The notes under the pieces: model-generated
Seen by the model: only the letters and a program-made list of their open reading frames with translations
The model's database searches: none
Told to the model about the DNA's origin: nothing
Program-made: the position numbers and the translations under genes
Assembly (NCBI GenBank): GCA_937995755.1
Contig: CALKJD010000123.1
Coordinates: forward strand, 1 to 37,644
DNA length: 37,644 nucleotides
Direction of reading: 5' to 3'
Origin: an uncultured Saprospiraceae bacterium
GTDB lineage: Bacteria; Bacteroidota; Bacteroidia; Chitinophagales; Saprospiraceae
Part shown: positions 8,383-18,641 of the stretch, in pieces
Position numbering within the stretch: position 1 is the first letter of the stretch
How the letters are laid out: every line of letters begins with the position of its first letter

Positions 8383-10338
8383 ATGGCAAAGCAAAAAATA
8401 AAACAATCAAAGCTTGAAGTGGTCGGAGATAGCTCGCCTGAAGCTTGCAAATGGGCAGGGCGTAAGTTGCATCTAATAATATTGGCTGTACTTTCTATCC
8501 TTCTCTATGCCAATACGATCACTCATGATTATACTCAAGACGATGCTATAGTCATTACAGATAATGAATTTACGACCCAAGGTTTTGCGGGTATTCCTTC
8601 TCTGCTTAAGTATGATACGTTTAGAGGTTTCTTTAAGGTAGATGGTAAAGAAAAACTAGTTTCTGGAGGTCGTTATAGACCGTTGACACCAGTTATGTTT
8701 GCGGTAGAGTGGCAGTTGTTTGGAAGTAGGCCATTAATGGGGCATGTATTTAATTTGCTTTGGTTTGCATTATTGGTAGTGGTTTTATATCTCACGCTTG
8801 AGAGATTATTTCTCAAGCATGATACTTCATCGCATTGGAGATATATGATATTTGCCGCCTGTATTCTATTTGTGGTACATCCGATACATACGGAGGCGGT
8901 GGCTAATATCAAAGGACGTGATGAAATTATTTGCCTTTTGGGAAGTCTTGCATCTCTCTATTATGCCATAAGATGGTATGATGAGCGCCATTCTAAATAC
9001 ATGATGTTTTCAGGAATATTATTTTTCCTAGCATTGATGTCAAAGGAAAATACAATTACCTTCTTAGCCGTAATACCCTTAGCGCTTTATACTTTTAGAA
9101 AGGCATCCATAGCCTCTAGTTTTAAATCCATTTTACCTGCTCTAGTAGGTACGGTAGCGTTTTTGTTGATAAGATCCGCAGTGATAGGTTGGGATATGGG
9201 AGGAACGCCTATGGAGTTGATGAATAATCCATTTTTGAAATGGAGCAATGGTGGATATGTGGCCTTATCTAAAATGGAAAGTTTACCTACTATGCTTTAT
9301 TGTCTTGGTAAGTATCTAGGATTATTAGTAATACCTCACCCACTTACTCACGATTATTATCCACGTCATATCGATATTATGTCATGGGGTGACTTGAGTG
9401 TGATTTTATCCACAGTGATTTATTTTGCAATGGGTATATATGCCATTCTCAATATCAAGAAGAGAAGTGTATTGTCATTTTGTATTATATACTTTCTAGC
9501 TACTATTTCTATAGTGTCTAATATCGTATTTCCGATTGGGACTAATATGTCAGAACGTTTCTTGTTCATGCCATCAGTTGGATTCTCGTTACTCATAGCA
9601 TATCTAGGTTGGAAGGTATACGGTAAATATCCAACATTAATCAAAGGTGTATTTGCCGTAGCAGTAGTAGCTATGATAGGCAAAACGGTAACTCGTAATA
9701 TGGTATGGAAGGACAACTATACTTTATTTACTACTGATGTGCATACGTCTACTCGTAGTGCTAAGATTCTCAATGCTGCAGGTGGAACCAAATCCAATAG
9801 AGCATCGAAGATGGAGGATGGTCCTGCAAAAACAAAACTGCTAGTGGAAGCTATAGATCATACGACGAAGGCCTTAGAGGTGCATCCTAATTATAAGAAC
9901 GCAATGTTGATTCAAGGTAATTCTTATTTTTATAATAAAGAGTTTGAGAAAGCAGCAGCGAGTTACGAGCGGATATTGAGTTTGTATCCAGGAGATGCGG
10001 ATGGAGAGTCTAATCTGGCAGTCGCGCTTAGAGATGCTGGAAAATATTACGGCGAACAGAAGCAAGATCTAGTCAATGCTGAGAAATACTTGAGAAGGTC
10101 TATATCGATCAGGCCTAACGATGTAGAAACTAATAGGTTGCTCGGAGTAGCCAATGGAATCAAAGGGAATCACCTTGAAGCAATTAAATATTTCAAAAAG
10201 GTAGCTGATTTGCAACCTAATAATGCCTCTGCATACGTTAACCTATATAACGCCTATAGTGCATATGGTGATAATGAAGAAGCAAGGATAAATTATGAAA
10301 AGGCAATTAGAATTAATCCTGAGGCTTTTACAAAGTAG
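8383..10338 (+). CDS. TMTC-like polytopic membrane glycosyltransferase with C-terminal TPRs
   Basis: 651 aa. After a basic N-terminus there is a first helix (about 29-43) followed by an extracytoplasmic loop with an acidic pair, TQDDAIVITDN (DD at 53-54), and the RYRPLTP motif. About nine further hydrophobic helices follow, to about residue 440, with the loop HPIHTEAVANIKGRDE. This arrangement matches GT-C enzymes of the PMT/TMTC type, in which a loop-1 Asp is catalytic and the donor is a lipid-linked sugar. From about residue 470 on there are four or five TPR units, for example NAMLIQGNSYFYNKEFEKAA and NRLLGVANGIKGNHLEAIKY. Animal TMTC1-4 proteins O-mannosylate cadherins; the bacterial substrate is unknown. 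The next gene starts 4 nt after the stop, so the two are co-transcribed. Confidence 0.8.
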   Translation: MAKQKIKQSKLEVVGDSSPEACKWAGRKLHLIILAVLSILLYANTITHDYTQDDAIVITDNEFTTQGFAGIPSLLKYDTFRGFFKVDGKEKLVSGGRYRPLTPVMFAVEWQLFGSRPLMGHVFNLLWFALLVVVLYLTLERLFLKHDTSSHWRYMIFAACILFVVHPIHTEAVANIKGRDEIICLLGSLASLYYAIRWYDERHSKYMMFSGILFFLALMSKENTITFLAVIPLALYTFRKASIASSFKSILPALVGTVAFLLIRSAVIGWDMGGTPMELMNNPFLKWSNGGYVALSKMESLPTMLYCLGKYLGLLVIPHPLTHDYYPRHIDIMSWGDLSVILSTVIYFAMGIYAILNIKKRSVLSFCIIYFLATISIVSNIVFPIGTNMSERFLFMPSVGFSLLIAYLGWKVYGKYPTLIKGVFAVAVVAMIGKTVTRNMVWKDNYTLFTTDVHTSTRSAKILNAAGGTKSNRASKMEDGPAKTKLLVEAIDHTTKALEVHPNYKNAMLIQGNSYFYNKEFEKAAASYERILSLYPGDADGESNLAVALRDAGKYYGEQKQDLVNAEKYLRRSISIRPNDVETNRLLGVANGIKGNHLEAIKYFKKVADLQPNNASAYVNLYNAYSAYGDNEEARINYEKAIRINPEAFTK

Positions 10339-10342
10339 ATAT

Positions 10343-13321
10343 ATGAATAAAACAAACCATAAATATTTAATCGCAATTGTGTTTTTGATGCTGATTCAGA
10401 TTGGTGCCAAAGCTCAGACGCTTCTCACTGAGCATGCTTGGTCAGATAGTTTGTATAATGCTATGAGTATTGACGAACGTATCGGTCAACTATTTATGGT
10501 GAGAGCATTCAGTAAGAAAGATGGGAAGGAAACTGCTAAGATCCTTAGACAAATCAGAGAGCACCATATCGGTGGCATTTGTTTTTTTCAGGGAGATCCT
10601 AGAGAAGAAGCAAGGATAACGAATATATACCAGGAGGAAAGTAAAATACCACTCATGACTGCGATCGATGGCGAGTGGGGATTAGGTATGAGGTTCAAAG
10701 ATCAGACGATAAGTTTTCCTCGGCAACTAATGCTTGGTGCTATTCAAGATAATAACCTCATATATGAGATGGGAAAAGAAGTAGCTAAGCATTGTCAGCG
10801 GATCGGATTGCATGTCAATTTTGCTCCTGTTGCTGATGTCAATAACAATCCCAATAATCCAGTGATCAACGATAGATCTTTTGGTGAAGATATGTATAAT
10901 GTAGCGGCCAAGTCCTACAGTTATATGCAAGGGATGCAAGATCAAGGAATTATAGCTTGTGCGAAGCATTTTCCAGGGCATGGAGATACAGATGTAGATT
11001 CACACTTAGATCTACCTATTATTGCTCATGATATGCATAGGTTGGATAGTTTGGAACTGATGCCATTCGAAGCTTTATCTAAGTATGGTATTAAGAGTAT
11101 GATGGCAGCCCATCTACATGTGCCGGCTATAGATAACCGTACTAATAGACCTACATCACTCAGTAAGACGGCCTTGACAGATATTCTCAGAGATGAGATA
11201 GGGTTTAATGGTATCATATTTACAGATGCCATGGAAATGAAAGGTGTTACGAAACACTTTAAAACTGGACAGGCAGAGGCTGAAGCACTAGAAGCAGGAA
11301 ATGATATGATCGTATTATCAGAAGATCTGCCTAAATCTATAAAGTCAATCAAAGAATATATTGCTGCTGGAAAAATAGAAATGGCTCAAGTCGAAGCCAG
11401 TGTCAAACGTATCCTACTAGAAAAGTATAGATTAGGTTTATATCAAAAGCCAGCAAAATTGAGTCTTGATAATGTAGCTGAAGATCTGAATTCTAAAGAG
11501 TCACTGGCACTCAAGTCAAGGCTTATTGAGGAAGCATTGACTTTAGTAAACGATAGAGATAATATAATTCCTATCTCTACTCCTGCGCAAAAGATTATCA
11601 TGACCCTGACTATTGGGTCTACAGAGCAAACTCCATTTCAAAACAGAATCAATAGTTATGCAAATGCAAAACATTACTTCTCGAGTAAAAAGATTGATGC
11701 GGTAAAAGCGAAGTCTCTAGATGCTAATTTTGATAATGCCAATTTGGTCATAGTGAGTTTTCACGATATGAGTAAGTACGCTTCCAAAAATTTTGGTATT
11801 GATCAATCTGCCGTGCAGTATGTCAGAGAATTGGCAAAGACGAAACGAGTGGTGGTTACTTTGTTTGGTAGTCCATATGCTCTTAGGTACTTCGAGGGAA
11901 TGGATCCTATATTAGTGGCATACGACGAAGATGAAATGACTCAAGATCTTGCTGCACAAGCGCTTTTTGGAGCTAATCGTATTAGTGGAAAATTGCCAGT
12001 GTCAGGATCAGATTCCTTTCCATTTGGAATGGGTGTCTATAAAGAATCTAATGGCACATTGGGTTATAGTTCGCCAGAAAGGGTAGGTATGATTAGCGAT
12101 AGTCTAGTTCAGGTGGACAAACTGGTAGAAGAATTGATCAAACGTAATGCTGCGCCAGGTTGCCAAGTGTTCGTTGCAAAAGATGGGAAGGTGATTTTTG
12201 ATAAATCTTATGGCCATTTCACACAATCAAAAAAAAGAAAAGTTAGAACTAATGATATATACGATGTCGCTTCAGTAACGAAGATTATGGCAAGTACATT
12301 ATCACTTATGAAACTTTATGATGATGGACTTTTCGACCCAGCTGCTAAGCTTAAGACTTATTTGCCAGAGTCAGATACTTGTAATAAAGGCGAAATCTGT
12401 GTCAATGATATGTTAGCTCATCAAGGTAAACTGGCAGGATGGATTCCTTTCTACAAAAAGACTATGACTGAGGCCAAATATCCTAAGCCGATCAGTAAAT
12501 ATTATAGAACTACACCACAAGACAGCTTCTCCATCAAGATCACGGACGATATGTTTATGTGGGATGAATATGTAGATAGTATTTGGTCTAGAATCTATGC
12601 TAGTGATTTGAGAGATAATGACAGTTATAGATATAGTGACTTGGCATTTTATTTTATGCATCGTACGATCAAAAATCAGTCAGGAACTCGTTTAGATACC
12701 TTTGCGCAACGTAATTTCTATCAACCCCTTGGTCTTCGTCGGACTGGATTTCTTCCACTAGATAGATATGCTCGTACGGAGATCGCACCATCAGAAAAGG
12801 ACAACTATTTTCGTCATACGACATTGCAAGGTACAGTCCATGATATGGGGGCAGCGATGCTTGGTGGTGTAAGTGGACATGCAGGATTATTTTCGACTTC
12901 CAAAGAGATAGGCGTGCTTATGCAGATGTTGCTCAATGGTGGGATCTATGGTGGTCGTAGGTATATCAATTCACATACCATAGATAAATTTACTACAAGA
13001 TTTCCAAAGAGTAAGCGTAGAGGAATTGGTTTTGATATGAAGCAGCTAGATGAAAATCTAAATGCTAATATGTCTGAACTTGCTAGCGCATCTACGTTTG
13101 GGCATTTAGGGTTTACAGGTTGTGCAGCGTGGGCTGATCCTGAGCAAAACATTGTCTATGTATTTTTATCTAATCGGACGTATCCCACTATGAAGAATAA
13201 TAAGCTGGGTAAGTACGATTATCGTCCTAAGATCCAGACAGCCATATACAATGCGATTAAGAAAGATCCCATCAAACTAGCTCGGCCAATGGCTGAAATG
13301 AAGAGTGCAGATCAAGAGTAA
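10343..13321 (+). CDS. GH3 beta-N-acetylglucosaminidase (NagZ-type) fused to a class C beta-lactamase-like serine hydrolase
   Basis: 992 aa from the ATG at 10343, which gives a clear signal peptide ending GAKAQ; the frame is also open 16 codons upstream, inside the previous gene. Domain 1 (about 35-380) is GH3 with KHFPGHG at 208-214, the NagZ-type Asp/His loop DVDSH (217-221) and nucleophile Asp295 in FTDAMEM. A GH3 C-terminal domain follows (about 395-565). Domain 2 (about 585-975) is a beta-lactamase/esterase fold with S644-V-T-K647, a YSD triad in place of Tyr-x-Asn, and HLG near the end. The likely targets are cell-wall sugars and a peptide or ester. It is exported and has no lipobox, so periplasmic. 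It is translated 4 nt after the TMTC-like gene. Confidence 0.9.
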   Translation: MNKTNHKYLIAIVFLMLIQIGAKAQTLLTEHAWSDSLYNAMSIDERIGQLFMVRAFSKKDGKETAKILRQIREHHIGGICFFQGDPREEARITNIYQEESKIPLMTAIDGEWGLGMRFKDQTISFPRQLMLGAIQDNNLIYEMGKEVAKHCQRIGLHVNFAPVADVNNNPNNPVINDRSFGEDMYNVAAKSYSYMQGMQDQGIIACAKHFPGHGDTDVDSHLDLPIIAHDMHRLDSLELMPFEALSKYGIKSMMAAHLHVPAIDNRTNRPTSLSKTALTDILRDEIGFNGIIFTDAMEMKGVTKHFKTGQAEAEALEAGNDMIVLSEDLPKSIKSIKEYIAAGKIEMAQVEASVKRILLEKYRLGLYQKPAKLSLDNVAEDLNSKESLALKSRLIEEALTLVNDRDNIIPISTPAQKIIMTLTIGSTEQTPFQNRINSYANAKHYFSSKKIDAVKAKSLDANFDNANLVIVSFHDMSKYASKNFGIDQSAVQYVRELAKTKRVVVTLFGSPYALRYFEGMDPILVAYDEDEMTQDLAAQALFGANRISGKLPVSGSDSFPFGMGVYKESNGTLGYSSPERVGMISDSLVQVDKLVEELIKRNAAPGCQVFVAKDGKVIFDKSYGHFTQSKKRKVRTNDIYDVASVTKIMASTLSLMKLYDDGLFDPAAKLKTYLPESDTCNKGEICVNDMLAHQGKLAGWIPFYKKTMTEAKYPKPISKYYRTTPQDSFSIKITDDMFMWDEYVDSIWSRIYASDLRDNDSYRYSDLAFYFMHRTIKNQSGTRLDTFAQRNFYQPLGLRRTGFLPLDRYARTEIAPSEKDNYFRHTTLQGTVHDMGAAMLGGVSGHAGLFSTSKEIGVLMQMLLNGGIYGGRRYINSHTIDKFTTRFPKSKRRGIGFDMKQLDENLNANMSELASASTFGHLGFTGCAAWADPEQNIVYVFLSNRTYPTMKNNKLGKYDYRPKIQTAIYNAIKKDPIKLARPMAEMKSADQE

Positions 13322-13331
13322 ATTTGTCTGA

Positions 13332-13353
13332 GTTTATAATATCAATTATAAAC
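13332..13353 (+). repeat. Perfect inverted repeat after the GH3 fusion gene
   Basis: GTTTATAAT, spacer ATCA, ATTATAAAC: a 9-bp perfect stem 11 nt after the stop. No T run follows. It may be a weak 3' end structure or a protein site for the next gene. Confidence 0.6.
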
Positions 13354-13403
13354 GTAATTGCTAATACTCTCTATAATTAGTAATGTTCCCCTATCTTTCC
13401 CCC

Positions 13404-14621
13404 ATGAAGCTTACCTTCGAAATAGCACGTAGATACCTATTAGGTAAAAAGTCAAATAATGCGATCAATTTGATCACGTGGATCTCTATTTTAGGCATTA
13501 CAATAGGCACGGCAGCATTGATACTCATACTCTCAGTATTCAATGGGTTTGAATCCTTGCTTTCTAGTCTCTTTGATTCATTTAATCCAGATATGAAAAT
13601 CGTTTTAGATGAAGGCAAATCTTTTGATATCGATGATGAAACCGTGAAGCAAATAAAGGCTTTGGATGGGGTAGTGGCAGTATCTAAAACAATAGAGGAG
13701 ACCGCATTATTTGAATATAAAGATGCACAAGAGGTCGGTACTATCAAAGGTGTAGATGATGAGTATCATAATGCTACCGATATAGATACATCTGTAAAGC
13801 GAGGAGAATATATACTCAAAGAAGGTAATATCAACTACGCTGTGATTGGTGCTGGTATGCGTACTAAGTTAGGCGTTAATTATAATGATAGGATTACACC
13901 TATATCTATTCATATGCCTTTGAGAAAGAAGGTAGGCCCTATATCTAATCCATTCAAAACGTTAGAAGTGTACCCTTCAGGGGTGTTCTCCGTACAAAGC
14001 GAGGCAGATCTTCAATATGTTATTTCCAATTATGAGTTTGTGAATAAACTGTTGAGTTACGAAAACAAAACATCAGCGCTAGAACTCAGATTGGAAGAGG
14101 ATCACAATGAGGATGAAATTCGCTCAAGTATAAATACGATCTTGGGTCCAGGTTTTAATATTAAGAATAGTTATCAGCAGAATGAAGCCTATCTTAAAAT
14201 AATGAATATTGAGAAATGGGTGAGTTACTTGATTGCGTCTTTGACAATGTTTATGATCGCATTTAATATGGTAGGTTGTCTTTGGATGATCGTATTAGAT
14301 AAGCGAAAGGACATAAGTATTCTCAAATCTATGGGAATGACAGCTAGACAAATTAAAGAGATATTTATCACAGAGGGAATGTTAATCGGCACAGTCGGTT
14401 TAGTAATAGGTACCGCTTTGGCACTTTTAATGTATTTTCTCCAAAAGCAATTTGGATTAGTATCGATTCCTGATGGATTTATGGTTAGGTCATATCCAAT
14501 AGAGCTGAAGTTAACTGACTTTGTTATTGTCATAGCTACGGTATTGGGTATATCATACTTAGCAAGTATCCTTCCTGCTCGCAAAGCCGCTAGAATAGAG
14601 ACGCAGCTAAGAAGTGACTAA
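13404..14621 (+). CDS. LolC/E-type ABC transporter permease (FtsX/MacB family)
   Basis: 405 aa. N-terminal cytoplasmic segment FEIARRYLLGKKSNNAINLIT, a first membrane helix (ISILGITIGTAALILILSVF), a large periplasmic domain of about 230 residues, then three C-terminal helices of the FtsX domain (about 270-395) with the conserved ISILKSMGMTARQIKEIFITEG loop and a final LPARKAARI. This is the shape of the LolC/LolE lipoprotein-release permeases. No ATPase gene is adjacent, so the LolD-type partner must be elsewhere. An in-frame ATG at 13383 would add seven residues. The later ATG is preferred because homologues usually begin close to the FEIARRYL block and because a TATCTTTC promoter-like element lies between the two ATGs. 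Confidence 0.85.
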   Translation: MKLTFEIARRYLLGKKSNNAINLITWISILGITIGTAALILILSVFNGFESLLSSLFDSFNPDMKIVLDEGKSFDIDDETVKQIKALDGVVAVSKTIEETALFEYKDAQEVGTIKGVDDEYHNATDIDTSVKRGEYILKEGNINYAVIGAGMRTKLGVNYNDRITPISIHMPLRKKVGPISNPFKTLEVYPSGVFSVQSEADLQYVISNYEFVNKLLSYENKTSALELRLEEDHNEDEIRSSINTILGPGFNIKNSYQQNEAYLKIMNIEKWVSYLIASLTMFMIAFNMVGCLWMIVLDKRKDISILKSMGMTARQIKEIFITEGMLIGTVGLVIGTALALLMYFLQKQFGLVSIPDGFMVRSYPIELKLTDFVIVIATVLGISYLASILPARKAARIETQLRSD

Positions 14622-14672
14622 AAAGTTACATCTGTTAACATAAACATCATATCTAACGCCAACTAAAAAAAC

Positions 14673-14680
14673 TACTTTTG
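14673..14680 (+). promoter_or_regulatory. -7 promoter element of the alkaline phosphatase gene
   Basis: TACTTTTG, exact TAnnTTTG, 19 nt before the ATG at 14700. No clear TTG at -33. No Pho-type repeat is apparent upstream. Confidence 0.5.
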
Positions 14681-14699
14681 TAGTCAAATTTACTACACT

Positions 14700-15845
14700 A
14701 TGAAGCCACTAGTTTTTTCTGTTATTATCTTATTTGCAGTCATTGGCTGTAATACCTCTAAGAAGATCGAATCACAAGTCGTTACTACAACTACCACTAT
14801 TACATCAGATCGATCAGATGCGAAGAGGCCTAAGAATATCATATTTATGGTAGGCGACGGTATGGGGCTATCTCAGATAACTGCAGGTATGTACTCTAAT
14901 GGAGATAAGCTGAATCTTGAAAGAATGAAGACTATTGGTTTGCATAAATCATATGCTGCCGACGCTTTGGTTACGGATAGTGCAGCCGGTGCTACCGCTT
15001 TCTCTTGTGGGCAAAAAACTTATAACGGTGCTATCGGTGTAGATGTAGATACAGTAGCAATACCAACGATTTTAGAAGAAGCAGAGAACAAAAACTTGGC
15101 TACAGGGATGGTCTCTACTTCGACAATTGTACACGCCACTCCGGCTAGTTTTATAGCGCATAATAGACATAGAAAAAACTATGAAGAAATCGCAGCAGAT
15201 TTTCTAAAAACAGAGATAGATTGCTTTATAGGAGGAGGAGCTAAATTTTTCAATAATAGAGAAGATGGAAGAGATTTACTTCAGGAATTGAAAGATAAAG
15301 GGTATCAAGTAGGAGATTATTTTAATGATGAACTCGAATCTATACAAATTAATGAAAATCAGAATTTTGCGTATTTGACATCTCTAGCGGATCCTATCCC
15401 AGTTGCTCAGGGAAGAGATTATCTTCAAAAAGCATCTATGATGACCATCGAAGCTCTGGATAAAAAAGACAATGGTTTTTTCATTATGATTGAAGGTTCA
15501 CAGATTGATTGGGGCGGTCATTCTAATGATGCGGATTATATCATATCAGAAATGATCGATTTTGACAATACTATAGGTGCAGTACTCGATTGGGCTGATA
15601 AAGATGGTGAAACATTAGTAATCGTAACTGCAGATCATGAAACTGGAGGGTTCGCTATTCAGAAAGGATCTACAAGAGATAGCCTAGTAACTGCATTTAC
15701 TTCTGATTATCATACGGCAGAAATGATCTGTGTATTTGCTCATGGTCCTCAAGAGGAACTTTTCAGAGGTATCTATGAGAATACTGCTATCTATCATAAG
15801 ATGAGAGAGGCGTATGGTTGGAAAGATATTCCGGCTTCAAAATAG
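14700..15845 (+). CDS. Alkaline phosphatase, lipoprotein
   Basis: 381 aa. The signal peptide ends in the lipobox VIGC with Cys17, so the enzyme is lipid-anchored. The mature protein starts with a Thr/Ser-rich linker. The catalytic domain shows FMVGDGMG with metal ligand Asp53, the nucleophile pair Asp93-Ser94 in VTDSAAGATA, the metal sites in IEGSQIDWGGHSND, and VTADHETGG near the end. This is the PhoA-like superfamily and hydrolyses phosphate monoesters outside the inner membrane. It is shorter than E. coli PhoA but typical of Bacteroidota forms. Phosphate control is plausible, but no regulatory site is visible. Confidence 0.93.
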   Translation: MKPLVFSVIILFAVIGCNTSKKIESQVVTTTTTITSDRSDAKRPKNIIFMVGDGMGLSQITAGMYSNGDKLNLERMKTIGLHKSYAADALVTDSAAGATAFSCGQKTYNGAIGVDVDTVAIPTILEEAENKNLATGMVSTSTIVHATPASFIAHNRHRKNYEEIAADFLKTEIDCFIGGGAKFFNNREDGRDLLQELKDKGYQVGDYFNDELESIQINENQNFAYLTSLADPIPVAQGRDYLQKASMMTIEALDKKDNGFFIMIEGSQIDWGGHSNDADYIISEMIDFDNTIGAVLDWADKDGETLVIVTADHETGGFAIQKGSTRDSLVTAFTSDYHTAEMICVFAHGPQEELFRGIYENTAIYHKMREAYGWKDIPASK

Positions 15846-15931
15846 TGGAATTATTGTCATACGTATATAATCTCAACAACTCAAATAAGGGTTTTACTAT
15901 AGTATAAATAATTCTCTCTTAAACGTATCGG

Positions 15932-15957
15932 TAGTGAATATTATACATCACTATTTT
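15932..15957 (+). terminator. Weak terminator after the alkaline phosphatase gene
   Basis: TAGTGA / TCACTA stem (6 bp, 10-nt loop) followed by four T. Short and AT-rich, so only a possible terminator. Confidence 0.4.
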
Positions 15958-16002
15958 GCGTATGTATAACTTGGCATAATTTCTGTTTTATCAGTATTCA
16001 GT

Positions 16003-16344
16003 ATGGATATTGAAAGATTAAATAAACGACATTCCCAAGAGAATGATATGTACTACAAGGTAGGCTTTGGGCTATCTAGTAGACTGATTTCATTTCGCAA
16101 CGGCATCTTCTCCTTAGAAGTAGTCATAGGTAAGAAATGGAGTAAAGACTATAACTCTACAGCGATAGAACTTGCCAATGTCTGGAAAAAAACACACGAC
16201 GAATTATCGCATGCGATCGCTTGTAAAGTGTATATAGTTGACCCTAATTCTTACGATTATAAGAAAGAACTTTTGCAAAATGGTATCAAGCCAGGGTATG
16301 ATGCTCGCAAAGGAGTAATATTCAACAAAGACTATCTTAACTAA
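16003..16344 (+). CDS. Small protein of unknown function
   Basis: 113 aa, no family recognised. It is soluble and basic, with no signal peptide or membrane helix. Visible features are a Tyr-rich start ([17 protein letters not shown]), a central helix ([24 protein letters not shown]) and a C-terminal part ending in [16 protein letters not shown]. Codon use and base composition match the neighbours. It lies 41 nt before the methylmalonyl-CoA mutase gene on the same strand, where many Bacteroidota carry the small mutase subunit, but it is far too short and has no similarity to that subunit. An ATG start and steady amino-acid composition support it as a real gene. Confidence 0.65.
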   Translation: MDIERLNKRHSQENDMYYKVGFGLSSRLISFRNGIFSLEVVIGKKWSKDYNSTAIELANVWKKTHDELSHAIACKVYIVDPNSYDYKKELLQNGIKPGYDARKGVIFNKDYLN

Positions 16345-16385
16345 ATCCAAGTTATAAATTAGGAATCTTCCTATCTTGCGAGCCT

Positions 16386-18527
16386 ATGAGTAAGCAAGAT
16401 CTAATCAAGTCACATAAGCTAGATACATCTTTATCTAGAACATCATTTTCTACAGGTACTGTAGCTAAGACTCAAGAGTTAATTAATCTCAAGAGTAACT
16501 ACTCCCTAAGTGACATACAATCCTCTTCACATCTCGGTTATGCCAGCGGAATTGCACCATACTTACGTGGGCCATATAGTACGATGTATACTAGTCGACC
16601 ATGGACAATCAGACAATACGCTGGTTTTTCAACGGCGGAAGCAAGTAATGCATTTTATAGACGTAATCTAGCTGCAGGGCAGAAAGGATTGTCAGTAGCA
16701 TTTGACTTAGCAACACACAGAGGGTATGACTCTGACCACCCTAGAGTTAAAGGTGATGTTGGTATGGCAGGTGTGGCGATAGATTCAGTTGAAGATATGA
16801 AATTGCTATTTGATCAGATTCCTTTGGATCAGATGTCTGTGTCGATGACAATGAATGGTGCCGTACTTCCAATTATGGCTTTCTATATAGTCGCTGCAGA
16901 AGAGCAAGGAGTTGATGCATCAAAACTTAGTGGTACTATCCAAAATGATATTCTTAAAGAGTTTATGGTGCGTAATACGTATATCTATCCACCACAAGGA
17001 AGTATGCGTATAGTCTCTGATATATTTGCATATACCAGTAGGCATATGCCTAGGTTTAATAGTATTAGTATCTCAGGGTACCATATGCATGAGGCTGGAG
17101 CCCCAGCAGATATTGAACTTGCATATACACTAGCAGATGCTTGGGAGTATATAAGAGCAGGAATGAAGGCAGGACTTAAGGTCGATGAATTTGTACCGCG
17201 TTTCTCTTTTTTTTGGGGCATAGGTATGAATTTCTTCATGGAGATTGCTAAGATGAGAGCGGCAAGAGTACTCTGGGCAAGGATAGTAAAACAATATGAT
17301 CCAGAAAATGTCAAATCGATGGCACTCCGAACGCATTGTCAGACATCTGGGTATTCGCTTACAGCCCAAGATCCTTATAATAATGTAGCTCGTACGTGCA
17401 TTGAAGGTCTAGCAGCCGTATTTGGCGGTACTCAGTCACTTCATACCAATTCGTTAGATGAGGCTATTGCTCTACCAACAGATTACTCTGCGGGTATAGC
17501 TAGGGATACACAGAAGTATATGCAATCTGATCTTGGTGTCACACAAGCTATTGATCCATGGTCAGGCTCATATTATGTAGAATCATTGACCAATGATCTC
17601 ATAGAGAAAGCATGGCAACATATACTAGAAGTAGAAGAACTTGGAGGTATGACCAAGGCGATAGAATCGGGTCTACCAAAGTCTAGAATAGAAGAGGCTG
17701 CAGCAAGAAAGCAAGCTCAGATAGATAGTATGGCGCAGCAAGTGGTAGGAGTAAATATATTTAAACCTGAATCTTTGACCCAGCTCGATACATTAGAGGT
17801 GGATAATACCAAAGTTCGTAATAGTCAAGTAGCTAGACTGAAGCAAGTCAAAGAAGATAGAGATTCAGCTAAAGTAGAAGCGGCCTTAGCCAAGGTTACT
17901 GCTGCAGCGAAAGATAGTAGTATGAATATACTTGCTGCGGCTGTAGAGGCGGCAAGAGCTAGAGCAACATTAGGCGAAATATCTGATGCAATAGAAGCGG
18001 AATATGGACGATATAAAGCTACGACGAATTCAATATCAGGAGTATACGCGAAAGAAATAAAAATGGACGAAAAATTCAGTAATGCAAGAATATTATCCAA
18101 CGAATTTGCAAAATTAGAGGGTCGACGTCCAAGGTTGATGGTAGCTAAGCTAGGTCAGGATGGGCATGATAGAGGGGCCAAGATAATTGCTACTAGTTTT
18201 GCTGATTTAGGTTTTGATGTGGATATAGGACCTCTGTTTCAGACACCACAGGAGGCCGCTAGGCAAGCTGCGGAGAATGATGTGCATATATTAGGGATCT
18301 CTTCTTTAGCTGCCGGACATAAGACTCTAGTGCCAGAGACTATTCAGGAGCTCGAAAAAATCGGTAGAGGAGATATAATGGTGATCGTTGGAGGTGTGAT
18401 TCCTTCTCAAGATTATCAAATGTTATTTGATGCTGGTGCGGCAGCTGTATTTGGTCCAGGTACTATTATTGCTGAAGCAGCGGCTGAGATTTTATCTATT
18501 TTAATCAATGGCCTCAAAGAGGAGTAA
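16386..18527 (+). CDS. scpA: Methylmalonyl-CoA mutase, large (catalytic) subunit
   Basis: 713 aa, full length. It interconverts (R)-methylmalonyl-CoA and succinyl-CoA with adenosylcobalamin, linking propionate metabolism to the TCA cycle. The N-terminal TIM-barrel has the substrate motifs [25 protein letters not shown] and [12 protein letters not shown]. The C-terminal cobalamin domain carries the DxHDRG motif with the axial ligand His594 in GQDGHDRG and a late GGVIPSQDY. All key residues are present, so the subunit looks active. The small subunit that normally pairs with it in Bacteroidota (mutA) is not adjacent, and its place upstream is held by an unrelated small gene. No ArgK/MeaB chaperone gene is seen in the window. 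Confidence 0.96.
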   Translation: MSKQDLIKSHKLDTSLSRTSFSTGTVAKTQELINLKSNYSLSDIQSSSHLGYASGIAPYLRGPYSTMYTSRPWTIRQYAGFSTAEASNAFYRRNLAAGQKGLSVAFDLATHRGYDSDHPRVKGDVGMAGVAIDSVEDMKLLFDQIPLDQMSVSMTMNGAVLPIMAFYIVAAEEQGVDASKLSGTIQNDILKEFMVRNTYIYPPQGSMRIVSDIFAYTSRHMPRFNSISISGYHMHEAGAPADIELAYTLADAWEYIRAGMKAGLKVDEFVPRFSFFWGIGMNFFMEIAKMRAARVLWARIVKQYDPENVKSMALRTHCQTSGYSLTAQDPYNNVARTCIEGLAAVFGGTQSLHTNSLDEAIALPTDYSAGIARDTQKYMQSDLGVTQAIDPWSGSYYVESLTNDLIEKAWQHILEVEELGGMTKAIESGLPKSRIEEAAARKQAQIDSMAQQVVGVNIFKPESLTQLDTLEVDNTKVRNSQVARLKQVKEDRDSAKVEAALAKVTAAAKDSSMNILAAAVEAARARATLGEISDAIEAEYGRYKATTNSISGVYAKEIKMDEKFSNARILSNEFAKLEGRRPRLMVAKLGQDGHDRGAKIIATSFADLGFDVDIGPLFQTPQEAARQAAENDVHILGISSLAAGHKTLVPETIQELEKIGRGDIMVIVGGVIPSQDYQMLFDAGAAAVFGPGTIIAEAAAEILSILINGLKEE

Positions 18528-18537
18528 AACGGCTCTT

Positions 18538-18560
18538 ATTATTATGCACTGTATAATAAT
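18538..18560 (+). repeat. Inverted repeat after scpA
   Basis: ATTATTAT and ATAATAAT, 8 bp perfect, spacer GCACTGT. It starts 10 nt after the stop. No T run follows, so a terminator is uncertain. Confidence 0.5.
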
Positions 18561-18641
18561 GGGTTACATTAAAAACTAAGTGAAATGGATTCCGTTATTG
18601 GAATTGGTTTAATAAGTCTAATTTAAAATATAATAGGATAC

